64,000 nucleotides of DNA. Source: Streptomyces sp. NBC_01465 (GTDB taxonomy: Bacteria > Actinomycetota > Actinomycetes > Streptomycetales > Streptomycetaceae). Under the pieces are notes generated by a model. That model was not told the origin of the DNA. It made no database searches and worked only from the letters and a program-made list of their open reading frames with translations. The stretch lies in NCBI RefSeq assembly GCF_036227325.1, contig NZ_CP109467.1, forward strand, positions 5,828,001-5,892,000, given 5' to 3'. Positions 1 to 9,911 of the stretch are shown here, piece by piece (the first letter of the stretch is position 1; every line of letters starts with the position of its first letter). The translations under genes and the position numbers were made by a program.

Positions 1-402
1 TTCCGTCAGTACGCCGTGACAGTCCTTGGGGTGCAGAAACGTGATGCGGGAGCCCATGGAGCCGATCCTGGGCTGGTCGTAGAGGACCCGTACACCCTTG
101 TCGCGAATGGCCTGGGAGTCACTGTCGACGTCCTCGGTGCCGAAGGCGATGTGGTGCACGCCCTCACCGTTCTTGGCCAGCCACTTCCCGACCGCGGAGT
201 CCTCGCGGGTGGGTTCCAGGAGCTGCAGATAGGAGGCGCCGCCGTCGGACGTCTCGTTGATCTTGAGCATGGCTTCGCGTACGCCCTGCTCCTCGTTGAC
301 CTCGGTGTGGAAGACCTCGAAGCCGTACGTCGCACGGTAGAACTCGACGGTTGCGTCGAGGTCATGACAGGCGATCCCGATGTGGTCGATTCGCGTCAGC
401 AT
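1..402 (-). CDS. mce: Methylmalonyl-CoA epimerase (C-terminus cut by window edge)
   Basis: Interconverts (2R)- and (2S)-methylmalonyl-CoA in propionyl-CoA metabolism. The protein begins MLTRIDHIGIACHDLDATV and continues through GVHHIAFGTEDVDSD to LHPKDCHGVLTE, the vicinal-oxygen-chelate (glyoxalase) fold with its metal-binding His and Glu positions typical of this epimerase. The ATG is at 402-400. 134 codons are visible and the family is about 145 residues long, so only the last dozen or so are missing beyond base 1. It is divergent from the thiolase gene across a 138-bp gap and lies near meaB and icmA, which use the same metabolites. Identification is by family recognition; confidence is high. 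Confidence 0.93.
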   Translation of the reverse strand, partial: MLTRIDHIGIACHDLDATVEFYRATYGFEVFHTEVNEEQGVREAMLKINETSDGGASYLQLLEPTREDSAVGKWLAKNGEGVHHIAFGTEDVDSDSQAIRDKGVRVLYDQPRIGSMGSRITFLHPKDCHGVLTE

Positions 403-540
403 GGGGTTAAGTGCAGCGCGCCGACGGGTGGTTACGCAACGTGCGCGCGATCACATTCGTGAGGCGGTGACGAGTGGCCTACCGCTCAGTACATTCAAGT
501 AAACCCTCGTTCACATCTCACCATCCAAGGGGCCGTGCCC

Positions 541-1752
<1,212 letters not shown>

Positions 1753-1811
1753 GTTTCGCCGTACGTACGGAAATCCGCGCGTCCGGAAATTCGCTGAACG
1801 GAGCTGTGAAC

Positions 1812-2768
1812 GTGGACGTCCCCACCCTGGTCGAGCAGGCCCGCGAGGGCAGGCCCCGGGCCGTAGCCCGGCTGATCTCCCTGGTGGAGGGGGCGTCCCC
1901 GCAACTGCGGGAAGTGATGGCACGGCTGGCGCCGCTGACGGGCAATGCGTACGTGGTCGGCCTCACGGGGTCGCCGGGAGTCGGCAAGTCGACTTCCACC
2001 TCGGCCCTCGTGGCCGCGTACCGCCGGGCCGGAAAGCGCGTCGGGGTCCTGGCCGTCGACCCCTCCTCGCCCTTCTCGGGCGGTGCGCTGCTCGGCGACC
2101 GGGTCCGGATGTCCGAGCACGCCTCGGACCCCGGGGTCTACATCCGCTCGATGGCCACCCGCGGCCATCTGGGCGGCCTCGCCTGGGCGGCGCCGCAGGC
2201 CATCCGCGTCCTGGACGCGGCGGGCTGCGACGTTGTCCTGGTGGAGACGGTCGGGGTCGGCCAGTCCGAGGTGGAGATCGCCTCGCAGGCCGACACCTCC
2301 GTCGTGCTCCTCGCGCCCGGAATGGGCGACGGGATCCAGGCGGCGAAGGCCGGGATCCTGGAGATCGGTGACGTGTACGTGGTGAACAAGGCAGACCGGG
2401 ACGGCGCGGATGCGACCGCCCGCGAGCTCAACCACATGCTGGGCCTGGGCGAATCGCGCGGCCCCGGCGACTGGCGCCCGCCGATCGTCAAGACGGTCGC
2501 GGCCCGCGGCGAGGGCATCGACGAGGTCGTCGAAGCGCTGGAGAAGCACCGCGCATGGATGGACGAGCACGGGGTTCTGAACGAGCGCCGCCGCGCCCGC
2601 GCCGCCCACGAGGTCGAGACGATCGCGGTCACGGCGCTGCGGGAACGTATCGGCGACCTCCGCGGCGACCAGCGCCTGGACGCGCTGGCCGAGCGGATCG
2701 TGGCGGGGCAGCTCGACCCGTACACGGCGGCCGACACCCTGGTGGAGGGTGTGACGGCGGGGGGCTGA
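1812..2768 (+). CDS. meaB: Methylmalonyl-CoA mutase-associated GTPase MeaB
   Basis: G3E-family GTPase that loads and protects the adenosylcobalamin cofactor of acyl-CoA mutases. Visible motifs are the P-loop GLTGSPGVGKST, the switch/Walker B region DVVLVETVGVGQSE, and the base-recognition motif VVNKADRDGAD; the C-terminal helix-rich dimerisation arm follows. About 318 residues. Two in-frame GTG codons are possible. GTG 1812 is preferred because GGAG at 1800-1803 is 8 bases away, whereas it is 2 bases from GTG 1806. The nearest mutase gene in the window is icmA at 19.2 kb, and the epimerase is at the left edge, so it may serve isobutyryl-CoA or methylmalonyl-CoA mutase; which one is inference. 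Confidence 0.95.
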   Translation: MDVPTLVEQAREGRPRAVARLISLVEGASPQLREVMARLAPLTGNAYVVGLTGSPGVGKSTSTSALVAAYRRAGKRVGVLAVDPSSPFSGGALLGDRVRMSEHASDPGVYIRSMATRGHLGGLAWAAPQAIRVLDAAGCDVVLVETVGVGQSEVEIASQADTSVVLLAPGMGDGIQAAKAGILEIGDVYVVNKADRDGADATARELNHMLGLGESRGPGDWRPPIVKTVAARGEGIDEVVEALEKHRAWMDEHGVLNERRRARAAHEVETIAVTALRERIGDLRGDQRLDALAERIVAGQLDPYTAADTLVEGVTAGG

Positions 2769-2774
2769 CGGGCC

Positions 2775-3785
2775 TCAACGGCCCGTCAGGACCACCAGTT
2801 TGCCCAGGGCGGCGCCCGTCTCCATGTCCGTGTGCGCGCGGCGGATGTCGTCGAGCTCGTACGGGGTGACGGGACCGAGCGACACCGTGCCCGCGGCGAT
2901 TCCGTCGAGGAAGCGCTGCAGGACCGCGGCCGGGAGGTCGCCGCTGTCGCCGCCGTACGCGGTGAGGCGTACACCCGTCGGGAGATAGCCGATCGGGTAG
3001 AAGTCGCGGACGATCCACTGGTTCGACAGCATCCCGGTGAAGCAGACCGTGCCGTGCACACGGGTCGCGGCCAGGGTGTCGGGGAGTGTCGGGGTGCCGA
3101 CCAGTTCCAGGGCCGCGTCCACGCCGTCGGGGAAGAGCGCGCGGGCGGCCTCCGCGACCTTGCCGTCGTCGACCAGGACATGGTCGATGCCCTGGGCCTT
3201 GAGGGTGTCCGCGCGGTCCGGGTTGCGGGTCGTCGACAGCACGGTCGCGCCCAGCTCCTTCGCCACCGCTGCCGCCGCGAGACCGACCGACGAGGTGCCG
3301 CCGCGGATCAGCAGGCTCTGGCCCGCCGACAGGTCCAGACCCGTCGTCAGCGATCCGTACGCCGTCTGCAGCGTCTCGGGGATCGCGCCCAGCACCTCCC
3401 AGGGCAGGGCGGAGGTGAAGGGGATGACCTGGCCCACGGGGACGAGCGTGTACTGGGCGTACCCGCCGTCGTAGGTGCGGCCCATGTCGCCCATCATCGT
3501 GGCGACTTGATCCCCCGGGCGCAGACCGCTGCCGGCGTCGGCGGGGTCCAGGGCGTCGACGACGCCGGTCGCCTCGATGCCGGGGATGCGCGGGAAGGTG
3601 ACGTCCTCGGCCAGACCGAGGCGGGTATGGAGCTCCGAGCGGTTCAGGCCGAAGGCCTTGACCTCGATGCGCACCCAGCCGGGCCGGACGGCCGGCACCG
3701 GAATGTCCAGGACGTCGAGGTTCTCCACCGGTCCTGGACCGCTCAGTACGACGGCTCGCATCGTCGGGCCGTTCTCGTTCGTCAC
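2775..3785 (-). CDS. Zinc-type alcohol dehydrogenase / quinone oxidoreductase family protein
   Basis: MDR-superfamily NAD(P)H-dependent oxidoreductase of about 336 residues. The N-terminal GroES-like domain includes PRIPGIEATGVVDAL. The Rossmann nucleotide-binding motif is GGTSSVGLAAAAVAKELGAT. I do not see the clustered cysteines of the structural zinc site, so it is closer to the quinone-oxidoreductase branch. The start is taken as GTG 3785 (MTNENGPTMRAVV), which has GGAG a few bases upstream; an internal ATG (MRAVVLSGPG) and an upstream ATG at 3824 are alternatives. It converges on meaB with only 6 bp between stop codons. Substrate unknown. Confidence 0.88.
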   Translation of the reverse strand: MTNENGPTMRAVVLSGPGPVENLDVLDIPVPAVRPGWVRIEVKAFGLNRSELHTRLGLAEDVTFPRIPGIEATGVVDALDPADAGSGLRPGDQVATMMGDMGRTYDGGYAQYTLVPVGQVIPFTSALPWEVLGAIPETLQTAYGSLTTGLDLSAGQSLLIRGGTSSVGLAAAAVAKELGATVLSTTRNPDRADTLKAQGIDHVLVDDGKVAEAARALFPDGVDAALELVGTPTLPDTLAATRVHGTVCFTGMLSNQWIVRDFYPIGYLPTGVRLTAYGGDSGDLPAAVLQRFLDGIAAGTVSLGPVTPYELDDIRRAHTDMETGAALGKLVVLTGR

Positions 3786-3834
3786 TGCCGCTCCGCTCTG
3801 CTCGTGGGTGTGCGGGTGTCGCACCCCATGTTCC

Positions 3835-6800
3835 TCAACGATGCGCCGGGCGTGTGGGCCACAGGTCGGGACGTTTTCGGGACGCGAGGTCCTCCGTCCA
3901 GCCGACCAGCAGGATCGCCGCGCCGATCAGCGGCCAGACCAGCAGGAACTCGAACCACTGTGATCCCAGGGGCAGATACTGCTCGAAGAACCCCACCTGC
4001 CACATCAGGTCCGTCACCACCACGGCCACCACCAGTGCCACCTCGTGCCAGAGGTAGATCGTGACGGCCCGGTTGTTGAAGAGACGCACCAGGCCGTCGA
4101 TGCCGGGCATGCGCGGCAGTGACCTTGGCCGGAATCGCATCAGCAGGAGGACGAAGCCGAGCGACCAGAGGGCCTGACCGAAGGGGATCTCGCCCAGGTC
4201 GTACCCCTCGTCCGTGGGATGGGTGAAGGTGAACCAGCCGCCGGCGGCCATCAGCACGGCGACCGGGACGAGCACCGTCCTGACCCGCAGCGCGTCCAGC
4301 GACCCGTCCCGGTGGGCGAAGCCGAGCAGCCAGCACGCGCCGAAGATGCTCAGGTCGGTGAGGGCGGCAGCGGGCAGCACCGGCAGGTCGAGCAGCTCGT
4401 ACTGGAAGACCGCGGCCAGCGCGAGGAACCCGGCGAGCAGCGGAAGCGGGGCGCGCCGCCAGGCCCAAAGGAGCGCGGGGGACAGCAGCACGAACCAGAG
4501 ATACGCGCGGATGTACCAGAGCGGGCCGGTGAGTTGGGCACCCCACTCGCTGCCCGGCGGGTCACCGAGCGGCAGGATCCACAGCGCGAGCCGGGGCAGT
4601 TGGGCGGGGCTCCAGCCGCGCCACAACATCCAGGTGACCGCGACGACGGCGAAGACCCAGAACGGGACGAGCAGCCGGCGCATCCTGCTGCGGATCACGG
4701 AGACGGCGGGCCGGTTCAGGGAGCGCGCCATCAGCGAACCCGCCAGCGCGAACATGACCCCCAGGGAGGGGAAGGCGATCGTCAGCCAGGCCCAGCCGAA
4801 GGTGTGATAGACGACGACCCGCACCAGGGCGAGCGCCCGCAGCAAGTCGAGATAGCGGTCGCGCGCCGCGGGTTTCGCCGGTACGGGGGCGGGCTCGGAA
4901 GACACCCCCGGCAGATCGGGCCCGGCCGTTCCGTGGACGCCGCCGCCGGTCGGCGCGGCCCCCACCGTCGCGGGCTGCGCGAGCCTGGCCTCGGCCAGGA
5001 GCTGCTCGCCCACCTCGCCGGTACGCCGCAGTTTGTGCCAGTGCAGCCGTGCGCCGCTGATCGCGGTGAGGCACGACTGGATCAGCACCATGTACATCAA
5101 CTGCCGGTAGACCACCTGCTGCAGAGGCAGCGGCCACAGCCGGCGCAACGGCTCGCCGTCCAGCCTGAAGGCGTACGCGGCACACGCCGCCTGCACCGCC
5201 AGGACCGCGCACCAGGCGATCGCCGTGCGCTCCGGGTCCATGAAGAGGAAGCCGTAGAGCGCGAAGAGGTCGATGAGCGGGGCGAGCAGCGGGGTCAGTA
5301 CGGTGAACAGGGCGACCAGCGGCAGCCCCACCCGGCCGAACCGGCCCGCATGGCCGCGCTCGAACACCGCCCCGCGGTGCTTCCACATCGCCTGCATCGT
5401 GCCGTAGCTCCAGCGGTAGCGCTGGCGCCACAGCTCGCCGAGGCTGCCGGGCGCCTCGGTGTGGGCGCGGGCGTTCTCCTCGTACACGACCTGCCAGCCG
5501 TCACGGTGCAGCGCCATGGTGATGTCGGTGTCCTCGGCGAGCGTGTCGCTGCTCATCCGGCCGACCCGGTCGAGTGCCGTACGGCGGTAGGCGCCGACGG
5601 CGCCGGGGACGGTGGGCATGCAGCGCAGCACGTCGTACATACGACGGTCCAGGTTGAAGCCCATCACGTACTCGATGTGCTGCCAACGGCTGATCATCGT
5701 GCGGTGGTTGCCGACCCTGGCATTGCCCGCGACCGCGCCGACGGCGGGGTCGGCGAACGGCTGGACCAGCGTGCCCACCGTGGACGGCTCGAAGATGGTG
5801 TCGCCGTCCACCATCACGATCAGCTCGTGACGGGCGTGCGCGATACCGGTGTTGAGCGCGACGGACTTGCCGAGGTTGCGCTGGCGCAGCACCGTGACGG
5901 AGGGCAGGCCGAGGGCGTGCGCCTTCTCGGCGGTGTCGTCCGTCGAGCCGTCGTCCACCACGATGATCTCGACGGGGTGGTCGCTCGCGGCAAGGGAGTT
6001 CAGGGTGTCCGTGATGCAGGCGCTCTCGTTGTACGCGGGCACGATGACGCTGACCGGTTCGGTGACCGCGGGGCCCCAGCGGAAGCCGGGCCTGCGCCGT
6101 ACGCGTGCGTGATGCCGGGCCAGTACCAGCAGCACCGCGAAACGCCCCAGGACCAGGAACCCGACGACGGACAGCAGGACGGCGAGCGCAGGGAGCGCCC
6201 ACTCGGACACGACCACCGCGCCGACGAAGGCCCGGCCGCGCCACAACTCCGTGCCCTGGACCGGCTGGTTGACGCTCGTCGCACCGGCGATGTCGGCGAT
6301 GGTGGTGAAGCGGTACCCGCGCGCCTGGAGTTGGGGGATCAGCTGGTCGAGTGCGGCGACCGTCTGGGAACGGTCACCGCCCGAGTCGTGCAGCAGGACG
6401 ATCGCGCCCTGCCCGTCCTCCCGGGGAATGGCCCGGTCGACGATCGCCCGGACCCCCGGACGCTGCCAGTCGTCGGTGTCCTGGTCGATGAACGCGGTGA
6501 TGTAGCCCTCGGAGCCCAGCTGTTGGACCACCGGCCACGAGGCGTTGTCCAGCGCCGCGGCCGTGGAGGAGTACGGAGGCCGGAAGAGCGAGCTGTGGAT
6601 TCCGGCCGCGCCCGCCAGGGCCAGCTGGGCCTGTGCCATTTCGCGGTCGACGCCCGCCTCGGACTTGTACGCCAGATCCGGGTGGCCGAACGTGTGCAGC
6701 CCGATCTCGTGCCCGTCGCGCACCATGTCGGCGACGAGGCCCGGGTGCCGTGCCGTCATGGTGCCGGTGACGAAGAAGGTCGCGGGCACGGCGTGCTTCT

Positions 6801-7098
6801 TCAGTACGGCGAGGATCTGCGGCGTCCATTGCGGGTCCGGGCCGTCGTCGAAGGTGAGCACGATGGTGCGGTCGGGCGTACGCACGGAACGGGGCTCCGC
6901 GCCCGTGGCGTCGACGACCGGCCCGCCGCCGAGGACGTGGCGTGGCACCTTGCCGTCCTCCACCAGGGGGTGGGTGCGGTGGTCGGCGGCGTAGTCGCCG
7001 CGTACGTAACCGCCGAGCAGCAGGATGCACACCAGCGTCAGGAGGACGAACAGCGGGAGGACAAAACGGGGACGGTGGAGCCGCTTGGTGTCACTCAC
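3835..7098 (-). CDS. Trifunctional polysaccharide deacetylase / GT2 synthase / acyltransferase-3 fusion
   Basis: A 1087-residue membrane protein with three enzyme modules in one chain. After an N-terminal membrane anchor (about residues 11-31) comes a NodB-type deacetylase: LTFDDGPDP near residue 82, metal-binding HTFGHPD, RPPYSS, DTDDW and LLHDS. Next, at about 345-600, is a processive GT2 synthase resembling PgaC/NodC, with VVDDGSTDD, MVDGDT, AEDTD and the RQRYRW motif, plus flanking membrane spans. The last third (about 735-1070) is an acyltransferase-3 domain starting ARDRYLDLLRALA with about ten hydrophobic segments. Expected product: a beta-linked GlcNAc polymer that is partly deacetylated and O-acylated. 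The GTG start overlaps the stop of the upstream gene by 8 bp (GTGAGTGA), so the two are coupled. Deacetylase-GT2 fusions are common in Streptomyces; the added acyltransferase is unusual. Confidence 0.93.
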   Translation of the reverse strand: MSDTKRLHRPRFVLPLFVLLTLVCILLLGGYVRGDYAADHRTHPLVEDGKVPRHVLGGGPVVDATGAEPRSVRTPDRTIVLTFDDGPDPQWTPQILAVLKKHAVPATFFVTGTMTARHPGLVADMVRDGHEIGLHTFGHPDLAYKSEAGVDREMAQAQLALAGAAGIHSSLFRPPYSSTAAALDNASWPVVQQLGSEGYITAFIDQDTDDWQRPGVRAIVDRAIPREDGQGAIVLLHDSGGDRSQTVAALDQLIPQLQARGYRFTTIADIAGATSVNQPVQGTELWRGRAFVGAVVVSEWALPALAVLLSVVGFLVLGRFAVLLVLARHHARVRRRPGFRWGPAVTEPVSVIVPAYNESACITDTLNSLAASDHPVEIIVVDDGSTDDTAEKAHALGLPSVTVLRQRNLGKSVALNTGIAHARHELIVMVDGDTIFEPSTVGTLVQPFADPAVGAVAGNARVGNHRTMISRWQHIEYVMGFNLDRRMYDVLRCMPTVPGAVGAYRRTALDRVGRMSSDTLAEDTDITMALHRDGWQVVYEENARAHTEAPGSLGELWRQRYRWSYGTMQAMWKHRGAVFERGHAGRFGRVGLPLVALFTVLTPLLAPLIDLFALYGFLFMDPERTAIAWCAVLAVQAACAAYAFRLDGEPLRRLWPLPLQQVVYRQLMYMVLIQSCLTAISGARLHWHKLRRTGEVGEQLLAEARLAQPATVGAAPTGGGVHGTAGPDLPGVSSEPAPVPAKPAARDRYLDLLRALALVRVVVYHTFGWAWLTIAFPSLGVMFALAGSLMARSLNRPAVSVIRSRMRRLLVPFWVFAVVAVTWMLWRGWSPAQLPRLALWILPLGDPPGSEWGAQLTGPLWYIRAYLWFVLLSPALLWAWRRAPLPLLAGFLALAAVFQYELLDLPVLPAAALTDLSIFGACWLLGFAHRDGSLDALRVRTVLVPVAVLMAAGGWFTFTHPTDEGYDLGEIPFGQALWSLGFVLLLMRFRPRSLPRMPGIDGLVRLFNNRAVTIYLWHEVALVVAVVVTDLMWQVGFFEQYLPLGSQWFEFLLVWPLIGAAILLVGWTEDLASRKRPDLWPTRPAHR

Positions 7099-7882
7099 CG
7101 GTCGCGTCGGTCAGACCGGTCACCAGGTCGGTTATGGGTTTCAGGGCGGGGACTGTGCGTTCCACGGCGGTGGTCACGGGGACCAGGGCTTCGGTGACGG
7201 GTTTTACGGCGGTGGTGACGGGTTCTACGACGGCGGCGACCGTGTCGACGACCGGCTTTACGACGCCTGCGACGGTTTCCGTGACCGGCTTCACCACAGC
7301 GCCGACCGCCCCGACCACCGGGTCGGTCACCGGCTCGAGGACCGAGGGAATCGTGGGCTTCTGCGTCACAGGGGTCGGTGTGTCCGGCGCGTCCGGTGTG
7401 CCGGGTACGCCAGGTGGTGGCGAATCCGGGGTCTCGGGCACATTCGGGGTCGTCGGAGTGGTCGGAGTCGCCGGGGCCCTTGGACTCGTGGGGCCCGTGG
7501 GGCTCTTGGCGTTCTCGGGAGCCTGCGGGGTCCCTGAATCCGGCTTTGTCCAGACGGCAGGAACCACCCCCCGGGTCCCGGGACCGCCTGTCGCCCAGGC
7601 CGGCGGCGTCACCTTGTCCGGCTGCTGTCCGCTCCTGTTCTCGTCCGCGGCGGGACCGGGGCCGGGCTGCCCGTGGAAGGGGAACATCGCGTCGGGGGCG
7701 AACGGGGCCGCCCCGATCACGCTCAGCCCCAGCGCCAGGCCGTAGGTCGCACAGACCCCGGCCACTCCGCGCCCCGCCCTCCGCGACCAACGGGTACGCC
7801 GCCCACTGGCGTCGACGAAGACCGGATCCGCATCCGTCCCGTCCCGAGCTGCTTCCACATCAATTCGCTGCTGTTCCGTCAC
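7091..7882 (-). CDS. Pro/Thr-rich membrane-anchored protein with PVT/VV repeats
   Basis: About 263 residues, no recognised family. One hydrophobic segment at about residues 37-60 (GVCATYGLALGLSVIGAAPFA) is followed by a long Pro/Thr/Gly-rich extracytoplasmic linker (TPTTPTTPNVPETPDSPPPG). The C-terminal 85 or so residues are built from about 11-residue units of the type PVTETVAGVVKPVVDTVAAVV, predicted amphipathic helix. Start at GTG 7882, with a purine-rich GGGGGGGA site 4-5 bases upstream. The stop overlaps the start of the deacetylase/synthase gene by 8 bp, so I infer a structural or export partner for that polysaccharide machine. Function is unproven. Confidence 0.8.
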   Translation of the reverse strand: MTEQQRIDVEAARDGTDADPVFVDASGRRTRWSRRAGRGVAGVCATYGLALGLSVIGAAPFAPDAMFPFHGQPGPGPAADENRSGQQPDKVTPPAWATGGPGTRGVVPAVWTKPDSGTPQAPENAKSPTGPTSPRAPATPTTPTTPNVPETPDSPPPGVPGTPDAPDTPTPVTQKPTIPSVLEPVTDPVVGAVGAVVKPVTETVAGVVKPVVDTVAAVVEPVTTAVKPVTEALVPVTTAVERTVPALKPITDLVTGLTDATGE

Positions 7883-8102
7883 GGGTCCCCCCCAGGGCCG
7901 AACGGTTGACGAGTTCACAACCACCGTAGGGCGGAGCTCTGCCTTCCGTACCCCTGATTCCAGCCGCATCAGTACCTCCACCGGAGGGCACCTGGTAGCT
8001 TCGTCCGCATGTTCCTCAACCGTGCGTAGGACAGAACCGTCGAGTCGCCCCTCGCGTGACTCCGCTCTGTCCCCGTACCCGCTTGCCAGTTGAGGATTTC
8101 CC

Positions 8103-9299
8103 ATGTCTTACGCCACCGTGCTGCGGACTCCGCATGCCCGCCGCACCTTCGTCGCCGCCCTGGTCGGGCGGCTCTCCTACGGGATGGTCTCCCTCTCCCT
8201 CGTCCTCTCCGTCAAGGACGCCACCGGCTCCTACGCCGTCGCCGGCACCGTGATGGCCCTCTTCGGGGCCACCAGCGTCCTCCTCTCGCCCGCCCGCGCC
8301 GCCCTCGTCGACCGGTTCGGGCCGCGCCGGGCCCTCGCCCCGATGGCCGGCGTGTACGCGGTCCTGCTCGTGCTCCTCGCGTACGCCGCCCGGCAGCCCG
8401 GGGCGAGCGGGCTGCTGCTGGGGGTGCTCGCCTCCGTCGCCGGGGTGTGCACACCGCCGCTCGGGCCGACCATGCGCGCGCTCTGGACCCAACTGCTCGA
8501 CGACCGGCGGCTGTTGCAGCGCGCCTACAGCCTGGACGGGGTCTGCGAGGAGCTGCTCTTCGTCACCGGGCCGCTGCTCGTCGGCGTCGTGGTGAAGTTC
8601 GCCTCGCCCGCGCTGGGTGTGGCCGTCAGCGCCGCCCTCGTGCTGGCCGGGACGCTGGCCATGGTGTCGTCGCCGGCCGCACGGACCTATCCCGTACGGG
8701 AGAAGACGGCCGGTCCCGCCGTGCGCGCCGCCGTGCCCTGGCCCCCCGTGCTCGTCGTCGGCGGATTGGGGCTCGGGCTCGGGGCGCTCGATCTGCTGGT
8801 CGTCGCCTTCGCCGCCGACCAGGGGCGGCCCGAGGCCGTCGCCTGGGTGCTGGCGGCGCTGTCCGTCGGGAGTGCGGTGGGCGGGCTCGTGAGCGGGGGT
8901 GTGGAGTGGCGGATCCCCGCGCGGTCGCGGCTGTCGCTCTTCGCACTCGGTCTCGGCCTCGCGCTCGGCGCTGCCGGGCTCGCGCCGAATCTGTGGGTCC
9001 TGGGGGCGGCGGCCGTGGTGGCGGGGGCCTTCGTCGCGCCCGCGCTCACCACCGGCTACCTCCTCGCCGACGAGACCGCGGCCCCCGGCACCCGCACGCA
9101 GGCCGGCGCCTGGGTCAACACGGCTGTCAACGCCGGGAGTTCGGGCGGCGCGGCCGCCGTCGGGCTGCTCATCGGGCGGCTCCCGCTCACCCTGTGCTTC
9201 GCCCTGGCGGCGGCCCCCGTCCTGCTCTCGGCGGGGCAGTGGATCAGTCGTCGTCGCCTTCCTGCTCCTGCTCCTGCTGATGCCGGTGCTGGTGCGTGA
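8103..9299 (+). CDS. MFS transporter
   Basis: A 398-residue integral membrane protein of the major facilitator superfamily with about 12 hydrophobic segments. The MFS loop 2-3 signature appears as ARAALVDRFGPRRAL. The central loop is short and charged (ARTYPVREKTAG) and the C-terminus is an Ala/Pro tail. GAGGA is 6-7 bases before ATG 8103. Efflux of a small molecule is likely; the substrate is unknown. The last 56 bases overlap the 3' end of the convergent PepSY gene, so the tail sequence is constrained by two frames. Confidence 0.9.
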   Translation: MSYATVLRTPHARRTFVAALVGRLSYGMVSLSLVLSVKDATGSYAVAGTVMALFGATSVLLSPARAALVDRFGPRRALAPMAGVYAVLLVLLAYAARQPGASGLLLGVLASVAGVCTPPLGPTMRALWTQLLDDRRLLQRAYSLDGVCEELLFVTGPLLVGVVVKFASPALGVAVSAALVLAGTLAMVSSPAARTYPVREKTAGPAVRAAVPWPPVLVVGGLGLGLGALDLLVVAFAADQGRPEAVAWVLAALSVGSAVGGLVSGGVEWRIPARSRLSLFALGLGLALGAAGLAPNLWVLGAAAVVAGAFVAPALTTGYLLADETAAPGTRTQAGAWVNTAVNAGSSGGAAAVGLLIGRLPLTLCFALAAAPVLLSAGQWISRRRLPAPAPADAGAGA

Positions 9300-9792
9300 C
9301 CTTGCCGGTGTGAGCGCTGACGTCGACGTCGTACCGGGTGCCGTTCTTCGCCCGGACGTCCACGTCCCAGCCGTCGTCGTCGAGCTCGACCTCCGTGACC
9401 GTCCCGGGGACGGCCGTACGGGCAGCTGCCGCCGCCTGTGCCGCCGTCACCGGGGCGCCGCGCCGGTCGTCGTCGTCCTCGTCGGTGTCGATGCGGGACG
9501 AGGTGACCTTGCCGGAGTGCCGGTCGACGTCCACGTCGTGCCACTTGGCGTCCTTGCCGTAGACGTCGACGTCCCAGCCGTCGTCGTCCAGCTCGGCCGA
9601 AGTGACCGTGCCCGGTGTGGAGTTGAGGGCGGCCGCGATCGCCTTGTCGACGGTGACCGTCGACGAGGACGACGAGGACGACGAGGTGGCCCGGGTGCGC
9701 GCGGAGTCGTCGGCGAACGCGACGGCCGTCGCCGCGCCGCCCGTCAGCAGCGCTGCCGTCGTGACGCCCGCGATGATGGTCCTGCGCCTCAT
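9244..9792 (-). CDS. Secreted tandem PepSY-domain protein
   Basis: 182 residues: a signal peptide (RRRTIIAGVTTAALLTGGAATAVAFA), a polyserine linker, then two PepSY repeats at about 48-105 and 113-170. Each carries the same core, ELDDDGWDVDV, followed by HDVDVDRHSGKV or YDVDVSAHTGKV, so they arose by internal duplication. The linker between repeats is acidic (DTDEDDDD) and the C-terminus is a Gln/Glu/Asp tail. Divergent from an OmpR-type response regulator gene across 119 bp that holds a clear tandem-repeat operator. PepSY proteins often sit beside such two-component systems as periplasmic targets or sensor partners; that role is inferred here. The 3' end overlaps the MFS gene by 56 bp. Confidence 0.9.
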   Translation of the reverse strand: MRRRTIIAGVTTAALLTGGAATAVAFADDSARTRATSSSSSSSSTVTVDKAIAAALNSTPGTVTSAELDDDGWDVDVYGKDAKWHDVDVDRHSGKVTSSRIDTDEDDDDRRGAPVTAAQAAAAARTAVPGTVTEVELDDDGWDVDVRAKNGTRYDVDVSAHTGKVTHQHRHQQEQEQEGDDD

Positions 9793-9851
9793 GGGAGATC
9801 CTCCTGGAGTCGTGGGTTCGGATTGCTGATCCCCAATGTGCGCGGCGCATG

Positions 9852-9889
9852 CTGAAGCCCCGCTGAAGGCACCTGAAGATTTCTTCAGG
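9852..9889. promoter_or_regulatory. Tandem CTGAAG boxes plus inverted repeat in the PepSY/regulator divergent promoter
   Basis: CTGAAG occurs at 9852-9857, 9863-9868 and 9873-9878, that is, at 11- and 10-bp spacing on one face of the helix. The last copy also forms a perfect dyad, CCTGAAGA-TT-TCTTCAGG, at 9872-9889. Tandem direct repeats at 10-11 bp are typical for OmpR/PhoB-type regulators. The site lies 22 bp before the regulator ATG (9912) and about 60 bp from the PepSY start. Autoregulation plus control of the PepSY gene is inferred. Confidence 0.75.
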
Positions 9890-9911
9890 CGCGATTTGGC
9901 AGGCTGGGGCC

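Noticed and set aside
4219..7197. Very long plus-strand open frame opposite the deacetylase/synthase fusion
   Set aside because: It mirrors the codon bias of the minus-strand gene, is Arg/Gly/Glu/His-rich low-complexity when translated and has no recognisable domain; long antisense frames are expected at this G+C content.
3835..8104. A Nod-factor biosynthesis operon
   Set aside because: Although NodB- and NodC-like domains are present, there is no NodA, NodIJ or flavonoid-type regulator; an exopolysaccharide role is more likely.
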